Origin: Cyanobacteriota bacterium erpe_2018_sw_21hr_WHONDRS-SW48-000092_B_bin.40
GTDB taxonomy: Bacteria; Cyanobacteriota; Vampirovibrionia; Obscuribacterales; Obscuribacteraceae
Length of the DNA: 54,359 bases
Direction of reading: 5' to 3'
Assembly: GCA_030917395.1 (NCBI GenBank)
Contig: JAUPUU010000051.1
Span: 1 to 54,359 of the forward strand
Part shown: positions 43,131-51,155 of the stretch, piece after piece
How the letters are laid out: every line of letters begins with the position of its first letter
How positions within the stretch are numbered: the stretch's first letter is position 1
Made by a program: the position numbers and the translations under genes
Notes under the pieces: model-generated
Told to the model about the DNA's origin: nothing
Database searches by the model: none
Seen by the model: only the letters and a program-made list of their open reading frames with translations

Positions 43131-43664
43131 ATGAGTTCAGGTAAACCACAATCACAGTTCGATAACTTCGATGATGATGACGACTTTGATGATGAAGATC
43201 TAGATGACGATGAAATGACATTCAAAGAAGAGCTGGTCTACGACTTAGCGGCCTTAGTGCACGCCTGGCAAGACGATGCCCCGGACAATAACTATTATCT
43301 TGATACCAGAAATGGTTCAGTTAAACTGGTGCACCAAAATCTATACGACCTAAAACAGCTCACCGATGAAATAGAAAAGCACAAAGAGCGTTATCTCTAT
43401 CTACCAAAGCCAGGGCCAAACCAGCTCAAAGACGACCTGCGCGATTTTCAAAAAGCAGTTGAGAACAAAAGCTTACAGCCAATTTTAGACATGGCCCTGC
43501 AGAGTCCGCATCCTCTGGCTGGATTCAACAAAGTATTGGCCAGTCACCCAGAAGAACTAAATCGCCTGAAAGAGTTTAGAGAGAGTCGGGTGCGACTTCG
43601 TATCAAACAATGGTTTGAAGCAAACTCGCTAACAAACCGCTGGGATGAACAACTAGAAAGTTAA
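43131..43664 (+). CDS. Acidic hypothetical protein
   Basis: The 177-residue product has a strongly acidic start (FDDDDDFDDEDLDDDEM at ~13-29), then a helical charged domain with KEELVYDLAALVHAWQDDAPDN and a basic C-terminal RLRIKQWFEANSLTNRW. It has no membrane segment or signal. A GAGAGG ribosome binding site precedes the ATG. It is the last gene of the caspase operon and ends 3 bp from a convergent gene. No family recognised. Confidence 0.65.
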   Translation: MSSGKPQSQFDNFDDDDDFDDEDLDDDEMTFKEELVYDLAALVHAWQDDAPDNNYYLDTRNGSVKLVHQNLYDLKQLTDEIEKHKERYLYLPKPGPNQLKDDLRDFQKAVENKSLQPILDMALQSPHPLAGFNKVLASHPEELNRLKEFRESRVRLRIKQWFEANSLTNRWDEQLES

Positions 43665-43667
43665 AGT

Positions 43668-43886
43668 CTAAGTACTAACGCTGTACTTGTTCAGGGCCGA
43701 ACCCACGCCGCGCTCTGGCAATGCTGGGCCGCGCACAACCTTTATTGCCGACCATGGCAAATACAAAGTCTCGTTCTCTCTTCTAAGGCAGAGATAGGTG
43801 CCCTGATCGGCCATAGCAACCTCACCATCAACTTGCTCACCGCTCATTAGTAGAACGGTCACTGAGGTGTTCATGGGGATGGCCAT
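43668..43886 (-). CDS. Small Sm/SH3-like protein
   Basis: A 72-residue protein: a short N-terminal strand (SVTVLLMSGEQVDGEV) then QGTYLCLRRENETLYLPWSAIKVVRGPA. The order of strands with a final L-P-W-x-A-I-x-x-V is typical of small LSm- or SH3-like beta barrels, but no family is certain. The ATG follows TTGGAG at good spacing, which supports it as real. The convergent neighbour ends 3 bp away. Role unknown. Confidence 0.55.
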   Translation of the reverse strand: MAIPMNTSVTVLLMSGEQVDGEVAMADQGTYLCLRRENETLYLPWSAIKVVRGPALPERGVGSALNKYSVST

Positions 43887-44002
43887 TAGTACTCCAATAC
43901 TTTCGCTTTAGCTAGACAGGTGTTACATTCCACACTTGCCCTAAAAAATAAACAACACGGCCAAATACTATATCAGAAGCTGCGAACGTCGTTGCCCAAT
44001 GG

Positions 44003-46078
44003 TTAAGTCGTTAGACTCGTTCCGTTTTGTCGAGCCCGAATTTCTTCAATGGCTTTAAAGTTCGTCGAGCCATTTGAATTCTGACCAACTTCGTTCAAGG
44101 CATAGCCGCTCAAGCCATTCTTAGCAGCATCGTCCATGGCAGCGAGCTTAGGAGCTATAGTACCAATAGCACTTTCGAGAGCACCTTTGGCAGCCATACA
44201 CTGTGCGAAACCAGCAAAATTACCGCTAGTCAAACAGGCGTTCATAGCAGCCACAATATTGCCATAAGCGCCATAACAGGCGCTCAGGTCGCCAGCTGAA
44301 ACAGTGGCAGGATTGCCAGCTTTAGCCGACAAAGCGCTAGCTACGCTTGAGGCATTGGCTGAAGCAGAGATAGCCGCAGCTTCAGAAGCTTGAATAGCTC
44401 CAGGAGAGGAATTGGATAAACGCACGCCGTCAGAGTAACTGACGTCACCAGAACTGTTGACGTAGACTTTGCCACCAAACAATTCAGTGCCGCTGTCTGA
44501 GAATTTGAACGAGTTGTCGGCCGCCTCGTAAGTATTGTTATTAACGTTATAGTTTGTAACTACCTTACCTTCGGCATTCTTTTGAACGAACAGATGCTCT
44601 GGATCGTTATGGTTGATCTCGCTCTGCGAGATGACCTTGCCATCAGCTCCGACGAACTTTGTCTCTTCGACACCGTTTGCGTCAGCACTAACAGCGATAA
44701 TCTTCTTGCCACTAGCGGCAGTCTGTTCTGTAGTTGTCTGCCCGGTGACGGCATCAGTCTTAAACACGGCTGAGCTGCCCTCCATGGTCATCCGACCATT
44801 CGGAAGCATCACTAAACCAGGAACCTTCTTCGCCATCTCTTCACTTGTGCCGCGCTCTAAAATCTTGCCGCCGGCATCTACGTGGATGGCTTGCTTGGTT
44901 CTTGGGTCAAATACATACGAACTCTTATCTTCAAGAATGGCGACTTGCTTACCGTCAATGCGGCCGAATGTAACCTTTCCATCAGGAGAAGCAGTTAAGT
45001 CGAAGTTTTCGCCAGTATCAACTCTATTGTGCCTACCGTGAAATGGTAAGTCACCAGGCCGATTAACATCCATCCTTTGACCACGATGGTAGAGTCTCTC
45101 TAGTTCATCAAGCCTTTGACTAATTTCCTTTTTATCGGCCTCGCCTCTGATCTCAGCGATCTGATCATTAACAACAGAGAAGTATGAACCATCGGGCCTT
45201 CTGCCATATTTAGAGCCGTCGGGATTGCTAACGACTTGCGAACCATCCGCTAGACGATTGAATTTCCGGTTAGTTTCGGTATCAACTATCTCGCTAGTTT
45301 TTGTCTGCCTGTCGTAGGTTGTTTGAATTTTGTCGAAAGTACGCGTGCAAGCAGAGTCTGATATTTTGCAGACATCACCATCATTCTTCTTCGTCAGAAA
45401 TTCGTAGAGACCATCTTCTTTGGCAACGGCCTTGTACTGATACGAAGTACTATCCAGCTTCACTTCACTAAAGCTATCGAGAATCTTGTCGGCTTTTTCA
45501 GCTTTCTCTGCCCAGAAAGTATCTTTGATCCACTTTCCAGCTTCGCTAGTCTTATCTCCAATCCATCCCCAAAGGCCACCGCCTTCCTTGGCAGGTTCAG
45601 CCGCTTTAGCAGCTTCTGGTTTCTTCGCCTCTAAGGCAGCCTCAGTCTTCTTGGCGTCATAACCGGTAATAGGCGCTCCCAAGTCTAAGAAGCCAGCGTT
45701 CTCAGGTTTAGCCTTAGCGGCTACTTCAACTTTTGGCGCAACATGAGGTTTGTCTGGTGCCTTGATGCCCATCCAGGAAGCAATACTTAAATTGCGTACT
45801 TCGTCTAAAGCAAGCTCAGTCCAGCTCTTCTCAGCAGCCGGCGTCTTTGCAGCTTCTTCAGGCTTCTTAGCTACTTCTTCAGGCTTCTTAGCTGCATCTT
45901 CAGGCTTCTTAGCTGCATCTTCAGGCTTCTTAGCTTCGCCTGGTTTAGTGGCATCGGCTGCTTCTTTCGCCAGTTTGTCGTGAGCGCCATCGGCTGCAGC
46001 TTTCTCTTTTTTGGACGCATCAGTTTCAGCCGCTGGTTTAGCGGTGTTATCGGTCGCAGGCTTTACAGCTTCTGGCAT
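44003..46078 (-). CDS. Large repeat-rich hypothetical protein
   Basis: A 691-residue protein. The N-terminus is Lys/Ala/Glu-rich, with a 7-residue repeat (AKKPED/EA) encoded by a 21-bp DNA repeat. The middle has many DG-turn segments such as RLADGSQVVSNPDGSKYGRRPDG and VTFGRIDGK, suggesting a beta-hairpin-rich extended structure. The last ~130 residues are Ala-rich and helical with three Cys. I see no signal peptide. A perfect TTGACA and CAGAAT promoter lie upstream (46166-46194). No family recognised; similar DG-rich proteins may exist in related genomes. Confidence 0.65.
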   Translation of the reverse strand: MPEAVKPATDNTAKPAAETDASKKEKAAADGAHDKLAKEAADATKPGEAKKPEDAAKKPEDAAKKPEEVAKKPEEAAKTPAAEKSWTELALDEVRNLSIASWMGIKAPDKPHVAPKVEVAAKAKPENAGFLDLGAPITGYDAKKTEAALEAKKPEAAKAAEPAKEGGGLWGWIGDKTSEAGKWIKDTFWAEKAEKADKILDSFSEVKLDSTSYQYKAVAKEDGLYEFLTKKNDGDVCKISDSACTRTFDKIQTTYDRQTKTSEIVDTETNRKFNRLADGSQVVSNPDGSKYGRRPDGSYFSVVNDQIAEIRGEADKKEISQRLDELERLYHRGQRMDVNRPGDLPFHGRHNRVDTGENFDLTASPDGKVTFGRIDGKQVAILEDKSSYVFDPRTKQAIHVDAGGKILERGTSEEMAKKVPGLVMLPNGRMTMEGSSAVFKTDAVTGQTTTEQTAASGKKIIAVSADANGVEETKFVGADGKVISQSEINHNDPEHLFVQKNAEGKVVTNYNVNNNTYEAADNSFKFSDSGTELFGGKVYVNSSGDVSYSDGVRLSNSSPGAIQASEAAAISASANASSVASALSAKAGNPATVSAGDLSACYGAYGNIVAAMNACLTSGNFAGFAQCMAAKGALESAIGTIAPKLAAMDDAAKNGLSGYALNEVGQNSNGSTNFKAIEEIRARQNGTSLTT
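45856..45934. repeat. 21-bp tandem repeat, 4 copies
   Basis: CTTCAGGCTTCTTAGC begins at 45856, 45877, 45898 and 45919, an exact 21-bp period, coding for the AKKPEDA heptads of the minus-strand protein. In-frame, so copy-number changes would be tolerated. Confidence 0.85.
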
Positions 46079-46165
46079 GACCTGGTGAAACTCCTGAAAA
46101 TACTAACCGTTTGAATAATTAGTACTGGTGCTGCGTTTGAGAGAGGACAATTGGTAAGTGTTCTT

Positions 46166-46194
46166 ATTCTGATTGCCGCCAAATACCTTGTCAA
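46166..46194 (-). promoter_or_regulatory. Promoter of the repeat-rich gene (TTGACA-17-CAGAAT)
   Basis: The minus strand reads a perfect -35 TTGACA (46189-46194), a 17-bp spacer, then CAGAAT (46166-46171). The gene start is 88 bases further on, after an AGGAG ribosome binding site. Confidence 0.55.
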
Positions 46195-46339
46195 CGTGCG
46201 ACTACGTATTTCTCCCACTCTTTTCTACGTGTTTTTCCCATGCAAAAGCAAGAATTAATAATATACATGCCCCTAAAATAGCTCAATAAAACTGCTGGAA
46301 GCAGATAAATAGGGCCAGATGCGGGAAATTGAGCCATCT

Positions 46340-46350
46340 TGCTATAGAAT
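46340..46350 (+). promoter_or_regulatory. Extended -10 TGCTATAGAAT upstream of the lipoprotein gene
   Basis: TG-C-TATAGA lies about 58 bases before the chosen start at 46406. TTGCTA occurs twice (46339 and 46350) at an 11-bp offset. No convincing -35. Confidence 0.35.
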
Positions 46351-46405
46351 TGCTACTACGCCATCTTATAGACCAAAGAATTACGACAGAGGAAAACCCG
46401 GACCG

Positions 46406-47344
46406 ATGACTTTGACTAACTTTGCCTCAGGCCAACTCAAATCAAAGCAAACAGCCATAGCGGCTCTTCTGAGCTTTGCCGTCATGGCCAGCGTCACAGC
46501 CCTAACCCTGACAGGCTGTCAAACCGTCAAGCTAGCGCCGACAACGTCGCAGCCCGCTGGCGGAGTGAACGCAGCTGCTGACACCCCGGTGGCAGGGAAC
46601 TGGCAGGTTTCTTACTCAGTGGGCGGTGAGACACAGTCAGCGCACATGAACATTAGCCAGAACGGTAGTTCATTTCAAGGCGTCGGAGTCGACGATAGTA
46701 CCCAAGGTAACTTCGTCATAGATGCTGGGGTCATCAATGGCAAATCAATCACTTTCCACAAGCGCTATCACGTGGATGAAAATCCTAATTTGCCTCCAAT
46801 CATTTATATAGGCAGTTTTGAAATGGCCAAGACCGCCCAGTATAGTGGGCCATATATGTCTGGAACATACAAGGTGAACAAGAACGGTCAAATGGTGGAA
46901 GGTCAATGGGATGCTCAAATTGATGGCGGCGGCCTGGCGGCCACACCGACCCAACCCAGTCCACAACCAGAAGCCCCTCAGAGCGGTGGTTCCAACCGTC
47001 GCCCACACCTCTCAGGCAAATGGGACGCTGGCTACGAGTTCGAATTCAAGACTGTTCACGCCAGCATGTATCTTGAGCAGGATGGCACCAAAATAACTGG
47101 TCATGGCATGGACAAAGCCAATAAAGAAGCTTTCAATGTCAAAGGTACCTATACTTATCCAAATGTCAAAATGTGGGTGAAGTATTTACCGGTTAAAGCC
47201 TCAGGCAAAAACAAGGCCAAGCCAGAACGCACCCTTGAGTTTCGAGGAAAAGCAGAGAGCGTAAACGAAGCCGAATATCAAGGCACCCGCCTAGAAGGTA
47301 AAACCAATGGTGGTGGCATGTGGATGGCAGAGCAAGTTAAGTAA
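46406..47344 (+). CDS. Putative lipoprotein with two tandem beta domains
   Basis: With this start the protein is 312 residues: a long signal peptide ending in the lipobox LTGC (~Cys38), a short Pro/Thr-rich linker and two similar beta domains. The first has AGNWQVSYSVGGETQSAHMNISQNG; the second has SGKWDAGYEFEFKTVHASMYLEQDG, so they look duplicated. They are separated by a Pro/Gln-rich linker. I chose 46406 (MTLTNFASG) because it gives a normal signal peptide; the ATG at 46319 would add 29 unrelated residues. A 20-bp duplication of the last codons follows the stop. Likely located in the membrane or cell surface; function unknown. Confidence 0.7.
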   Translation: MTLTNFASGQLKSKQTAIAALLSFAVMASVTALTLTGCQTVKLAPTTSQPAGGVNAAADTPVAGNWQVSYSVGGETQSAHMNISQNGSSFQGVGVDDSTQGNFVIDAGVINGKSITFHKRYHVDENPNLPPIIYIGSFEMAKTAQYSGPYMSGTYKVNKNGQMVEGQWDAQIDGGGLAATPTQPSPQPEAPQSGGSNRRPHLSGKWDAGYEFEFKTVHASMYLEQDGTKITGHGMDKANKEAFNVKGTYTYPNVKMWVKYLPVKASGKNKAKPERTLEFRGKAESVNEAEYQGTRLEGKTNGGGMWMAEQVK

Positions 47345-47363
47345 TGGCAGAGCAAGTGAAATA
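47324..47363 (+). repeat. 20-bp tandem duplication at the lipoprotein stop codon
   Basis: The last codons (MAEQVK plus stop) are repeated once. The second copy starts with an ATG overlapping the first stop (TAATG at 47342-47346) and re-encodes MAEQVK and a stop at 47362-47364. The two copies differ at two bases (GTT/GTG and AAG/AAA), both synonymous. Confidence 0.8.
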
Positions 47364-47372
47364 AAGCTAGCT

Positions 47373-48626
47373 CTAAATCACGCCAAGTTTCTTGCCAACG
47401 CTAGCAAAAGCTGCCAGTGCCCGATCAAGATCTTCCACTTCATGGGCAGCCGAGATCTGCACTCTAAGGCGTGCTTCGCCATTCGGCACCACTGGGTACC
47501 AGAGACCACGCACATAAACACCCTGCTCTAATAATTGATTCGACATGTCCATGGCCGTAGCCGCTTCGCCGACCATAACTGGAACAATCGGGTGAATACC
47601 TTCCAAGATTGTGAATCCAAGCCGTTTTACTTCTTTTCTAAAGTAATCAGTATTCTGATGTAACTTCTCTACCAGGCTGGAATCTTCTTCTAAGATATTG
47701 AGAGCTTCGATAGCTGCAGCGACAATGGCTGGTGGCAGCGAATTTGAGAAAGTATAAGGCCGAGATTTTTGCCGCATGAAGTCAATCAAGTGTTTTTTGC
47801 CAGCAAGGAAGCCGCCAGCAGCGCCACCAAGAGCTTTACCCAGGGTGCCTGAAATCACATCAATTTTGCCGTGCACTCCACAATGCTCAGGAGTACCGCG
47901 CCCTGTTGCACCAAGAACACCGGTCGAGTGTGATTCATCAACAAAGAGCAAGGCGTCGTTTGTTTTTGCCATTTCTACAAATTCTTGCAAATTAGCGTAT
48001 TCGCCTTCCATGCTGAAGACGCCATCAGTGGCGATAATAGAAAGGCGATAATCTTTGGCTTTGTCAGCCGTCAATGCTGTGCGCAGCTGCTGTATATTGT
48101 TGTGTTTGTAGGCATTTAAGTCAGTAGTCTTAACTGCTATACGAGAGAGCCTGATACCATCAATGATACTGGCGTGATTAAGAGCATCCGAGTAAATTAC
48201 ATCGCGATAATCAGCAGCACCAAGTTGAGCACCTAAGAGAGCAGCAAAAAATGCTTCGTTAGCAGCGAAACAAGAAGAGTGCAAAATCGCAGCTTCTGTG
48301 CCTAAAAAGCGGGCAATGCGTTCTTCTAATTCAAGATGAATTGGTTGAGTACCGCAAATAAAGCGAACTGATGCCAAACCATAACCATATTTATCGAGTC
48401 CTTTTTTGGCAGCTTCAACAATACGGGGATGGTTCGCCAAGCCCAAGTAATTATTGGAGGCAAGCATCACCTGAGAGCGGCCATTGGCTTGCACCACTCC
48501 GCCCATACGACCTTCGACAGGCACTTCGTACTTATAGGTCTTCGCTTCTTTCGCCTGGGCAAGCTCATGCTCAAGAGCTTGATAGAGTGATTTCACTCCC
48601 AGTTTTTTGGCAACGCTCTGGCTCAT
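47373..48626 (-). CDS. kbl: Glycine C-acetyltransferase (2-amino-3-ketobutyrate CoA ligase)
   Basis: A 417-residue PLP enzyme of the alpha-oxoamine synthase family. The Schiff-base Lys is K264 in [10 protein letters not shown], with [11 protein letters not shown] and the N-terminal [14 protein letters not shown]. It splits 2-amino-3-ketobutyrate with CoA into glycine and acetyl-CoA. The order tdh-kbl, 23 bp apart, is the standard threonine-degradation pair. A strong AAGGGG ribosome binding site precedes the ATG. 8-amino-7-oxononanoate synthase is a close relative, but the tdh neighbour and the [14 protein letters not shown] form favour Kbl. Confidence 0.9.
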   Translation of the reverse strand: MSQSVAKKLGVKSLYQALEHELAQAKEAKTYKYEVPVEGRMGGVVQANGRSQVMLASNNYLGLANHPRIVEAAKKGLDKYGYGLASVRFICGTQPIHLELEERIARFLGTEAAILHSSCFAANEAFFAALLGAQLGAADYRDVIYSDALNHASIIDGIRLSRIAVKTTDLNAYKHNNIQQLRTALTADKAKDYRLSIIATDGVFSMEGEYANLQEFVEMAKTNDALLFVDESHSTGVLGATGRGTPEHCGVHGKIDVISGTLGKALGGAAGGFLAGKKHLIDFMRQKSRPYTFSNSLPPAIVAAAIEALNILEEDSSLVEKLHQNTDYFRKEVKRLGFTILEGIHPIVPVMVGEAATAMDMSNQLLEQGVYVRGLWYPVVPNGEARLRVQISAAHEVEDLDRALAAFASVGKKLGVI

Positions 48627-48649
48627 GCTGCACCCCTTGTTGATTACTA

Positions 48650-49858
48650 TTATTTGTCGGCTTGTGGACTAAAGACCAATTTCATTTCTTTACCGCTAAT
48701 CAAAGACTCAAAAGCACTTTGATAGTTTTCTAGCGGGTACATTCCCGGAGCAATTATGCGCGAGAGGCGCTCTTGCAAGCCGTTGTGGTCTTCTTTGAGC
48801 AAGTTGAGCATGGTTTCCCAGGTATCAAACATGCGCCGACCAAATATTCCCTTAACAGTAACTCCCTTCCAGATCACACCATTGGCGATATCAAAATTAG
48901 CTAGCGGTTTACGGGCAATACCAAGCAAAATCACGAGACCGCCGTTGCGGACAATTCTAAAAGCATCTGTGTAAGCGGGTGGCGAACCAGACATCTCGAG
49001 CACCACATCGACACCATTAGCACCGGTTTCATATTTATCTACAGCCGCGTATAACTCACTTGAGCCTTTGCCAACATCGAAGCAATAACGAACGCCGAAA
49101 TCGGAAGCAAGTTTGAAGCGGCGATCAACATCAGCCGCTTCAGTTAAATAGATACGCGATGCGCCAAAATCTTTGCAGAGGGCAGCGGCCATCAAACCCA
49201 ATGGGCCAGCCCCTAGAATTGCCACTGACTTGCCCCGCACATCGGCCTCAGAAACTGTATGAACAGCGTTTCCGAAAGCATCTAACAACGCCCCTATGCG
49301 AGGTGGTATTACTGATGTATCTCCGTTCTTACCGAGCAATATGACATTTTTGTAAGGCACTGTCACGGCTCGGGCGAAGCAACCATCGAGGTGAACGCCT
49401 TTAACTTTGACCGATGTACATATATGTTCGCTACCGGTTCGGCACAATAAGCAGTGGCCACAAGCAAGGTGCATTTCGGCAGTGACATAATCGCCAACTT
49501 CTACCCTTAGGTGATCGGGAGCCGCCAAACTGCTAGCTTGAGCACCGTCTCCAACTGCTTCTACTATGCCGCAAAACTCATGACCAACAACAATTGGTGA
49601 ATAGCTAGCACTGCCGATGTAGCGTTTCATCTCATTGCGAATGCCTTCGCTTTGAGCACTGGTGAAAATACTTTTGTCTGTGCCGCACACGGCCGTAGCT
49701 AAAACTTTGATTTTGACTTCATCAAGTTTCATCTGGGGCTCAGGATGAGCAGTCATTAAGGTCAAGCCGTCTTTATCTAGATCTTCTTTGACCAGACACT
49801 TCATTAGGGCCATCGCTTGCTCACTCTTCGAATTCTCACTTAAATTGGATATGGCCAT
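48650..49858 (-). CDS. tdh: L-threonine 3-dehydrogenase
   Basis: The 402-residue zinc alcohol dehydrogenase superfamily protein has catalytic-zinc motifs [10 protein letters not shown] and [14 protein letters not shown], the structural-zinc Cys set [15 protein letters not shown], and the Rossmann motif [13 protein letters not shown]. It oxidises threonine to 2-amino-3-ketobutyrate with NAD+, passing it to Kbl. Typical length is ~340; the extra 40-60 residues lie at the N-terminus and in inserts. The start at 49858 is supported by AAAGG eight bases upstream; ATGs at 49813 and 49804 are alternatives. Confidence 0.88.
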   Translation of the reverse strand: MAISNLSENSKSEQAMALMKCLVKEDLDKDGLTLMTAHPEPQMKLDEVKIKVLATAVCGTDKSIFTSAQSEGIRNEMKRYIGSASYSPIVVGHEFCGIVEAVGDGAQASSLAAPDHLRVEVGDYVTAEMHLACGHCLLCRTGSEHICTSVKVKGVHLDGCFARAVTVPYKNVILLGKNGDTSVIPPRIGALLDAFGNAVHTVSEADVRGKSVAILGAGPLGLMAAALCKDFGASRIYLTEAADVDRRFKLASDFGVRYCFDVGKGSSELYAAVDKYETGANGVDVVLEMSGSPPAYTDAFRIVRNGGLVILLGIARKPLANFDIANGVIWKGVTVKGIFGRRMFDTWETMLNLLKEDHNGLQERLSRIIAPGMYPLENYQSAFESLISGKEMKLVFSPQADK

Positions 49859-50005
49859 GTAATACGCCTTTGCAGTTTACAGATTGAAACGCAAACAAAT
49901 TTACTTCACATCAGCTGTAAAGCTCAAGCCGTTGATTGACGTGTGATTTAGCGTATTTCCACCCCCCTAATTCGGCGCTGATATAGACCCTTAGCGTTTC
50001 TTTAG

Positions 50006-50034
50006 TTGCCAAGGATGTTCCGGGCACCTACAGT
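50006..50034 (+). promoter_or_regulatory. Promoter of the small 50098 gene (TTGCCA-17-TACAGT)
   Basis: TTGCCA (50006-50011) and TACAGT (50029-50034) have a 17-base spacer. The gene's ATG is 64 bases downstream, with AAAGGA as ribosome binding site. Confidence 0.4.
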
Positions 50035-50097
50035 AATTGCATCACCTCAACAATTTCTTCATTATTCAAATCAAGAAAACTAATAAAGGAACAAGCA

Positions 50098-50439
50098 ATG
50101 AATTTCGACCCAGCATCTTTCGAACACATCGATTTTGACCTCGGCAAACTCAACAGCCGGGTAAGCGCTCAAATAAATGCCATAGAGAGTGCTATCGAAA
50201 ATACAGTGGTAGAGACCATCGTCATGGGCAGTGGCGGTCCAGACAATAACGAAACAACAGAGGCTGGCTTGCGCTTCGTGCGGCACCTCTTAGCTAATTC
50301 AAAGTCGATGCGTTTCGGATTTATGCCTAATCTCAAAGACATGAACAATATTCGCAATCTTGCCCAAGACTTCATTGCCAGATGCGGTAACGGTCCTCTT
50401 GCACTTGAAACCATGTATCAAGTAATCCAACCACAATAA
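50098..50439 (+). CDS. Small hypothetical protein
   Basis: A 113-residue, mostly helical, cytoplasmic-looking protein. It begins MNFDPASFEHIDFDLG, with a central VMGSGGPDNNE loop and RFVRHLLANSKSMRFGF. No signal peptide or membrane helix, no family recognised. It has its own promoter and a strong terminator, so it is a single-gene unit and a real gene. Confidence 0.65.
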   Translation: MNFDPASFEHIDFDLGKLNSRVSAQINAIESAIENTVVETIVMGSGGPDNNETTEAGLRFVRHLLANSKSMRFGFMPNLKDMNNIRNLAQDFIARCGNGPLALETMYQVIQPQ

Positions 50440-50462
50440 ATCACAAATTTGAATTGAAAAAG

Positions 50463-50490
50463 AGAAGGCTCACTGATGTGAGCCTTCTTT
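50463..50490. terminator. Intrinsic terminator, bidirectional
   Basis: An 11-bp perfect stem (50463-50473 with 50478-50488) and a 4-nt loop. It is 24 bases after the plus-strand small gene and 31 bases from the stop of the minus-strand thioredoxin-like gene. A run of A precedes and T follows, so it may serve both. Confidence 0.85.
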
Positions 50491-50520
50491 GCTATTACTA
50501 ACTACTGAACTTTCTAGAAT

Positions 50521-51045
50521 CTATTTTTCATCAGCCTCAGAAGCTGCAGTAGGATGCGCGATGAGATCTTCCAAAGCGTTCTGGAATTTATCTGGTTCCA
50601 TATAACCGCTCAGGCGTCCAATAAACTTGCCCTCAGTGTTGAAAACAAGAGAACAGGGAAATCCGTGCACATGATATTTCTTGGCTGCTGCCTTGCCCTC
50701 TTTAGAGCCTTCAGCATTGAGTTTGACGCAAATAAACTTGCTTTTTAGATACTTGACCATCTGCGCGTCTTGAAAAGTGTCTTTATCTAACTTTTTGCAC
50801 CAACTACACCAATCTGTATAAACGTCGGCAATCACATACTTCTGTTTTTGCTTTGCCTCTATTAGGGCTCCATCAAGACTGGCCTTCCAACCAACGCCAA
50901 GGTTGAAAGCTCCGGCTGAGTTGTGGCCACCAGAAACCGTACCAGGGAAAGTAACTATGGCCCCGACGATGCCAGCGGCAAGAGCTGTAGAACTGGCTAC
51001 AAGTAGTAAAGCTCGAGCAACCCGATTATTCGATTTGTGCTTCAT
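50521..51045 (-). CDS. Secreted thioredoxin-like protein
   Basis: A 174-residue protein with an N-terminal membrane or signal segment at ~10-31. The thioredoxin-fold domain has YVIADVYTDWCSWCKKLDKDTF with the redox pair C80 and C83 (C-S-W-C), and the cis-Pro segment HVHGFPCSLVF. This is the thioredoxin_7/DUF255-like group, periplasmic thiol reductases or DsbD-gamma-like proteins. It lies apart from its redox partners; the nearest gene upstream is the DUF885 peptidase 111 bp away on the same strand. The extracytoplasmic location is inferred from the hydrophobic N-terminus. Confidence 0.83.
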   Translation of the reverse strand: MKHKSNNRVARALLLVASSTALAAGIVGAIVTFPGTVSGGHNSAGAFNLGVGWKASLDGALIEAKQKQKYVIADVYTDWCSWCKKLDKDTFQDAQMVKYLKSKFICVKLNAEGSKEGKAAAKKYHVHGFPCSLVFNTEGKFIGRLSGYMEPDKFQNALEDLIAHPTAASEADEK

Positions 51046-51155
51046 TACATCCCCTTTATCAACAGCTCTATATGGTCAGATAGTAATCGACGATACCCTG
51101 CTAGTTTTGTTTCCGGCCCCATTTTCGGTCTATCAACTCAATAACCTCAAGAATT

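Larger units (their letters stand above)
46079..46405. other. Intergenic region, divergent, 327 bases
   Basis: This gap separates the minus-strand repeat-rich gene from the plus-strand lipoprotein. It holds a minus-strand promoter at 46166-46194, a pair of imperfect 16-bp direct repeats (CTACGTATTTCTCCCA at 46202-46217 and CTACGTGTTTTTCCCA at 46225-46240, 14/16 identical), and an extended -10 at 46340-46348. No gene is convincing in it; the in-frame ATG at 46319 is upstream of the better start at 46406. Confidence 0.6.

Noticed and set aside
45856-45934. CRISPR or regulatory repeat
   Set aside because: The 21-bp period is in frame within a clear protein repeat.
49859-50097. tRNA or structured RNA
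   Set aside because: I found no cloverleaf-like pairing or CCA end; only a promoter for the small gene.
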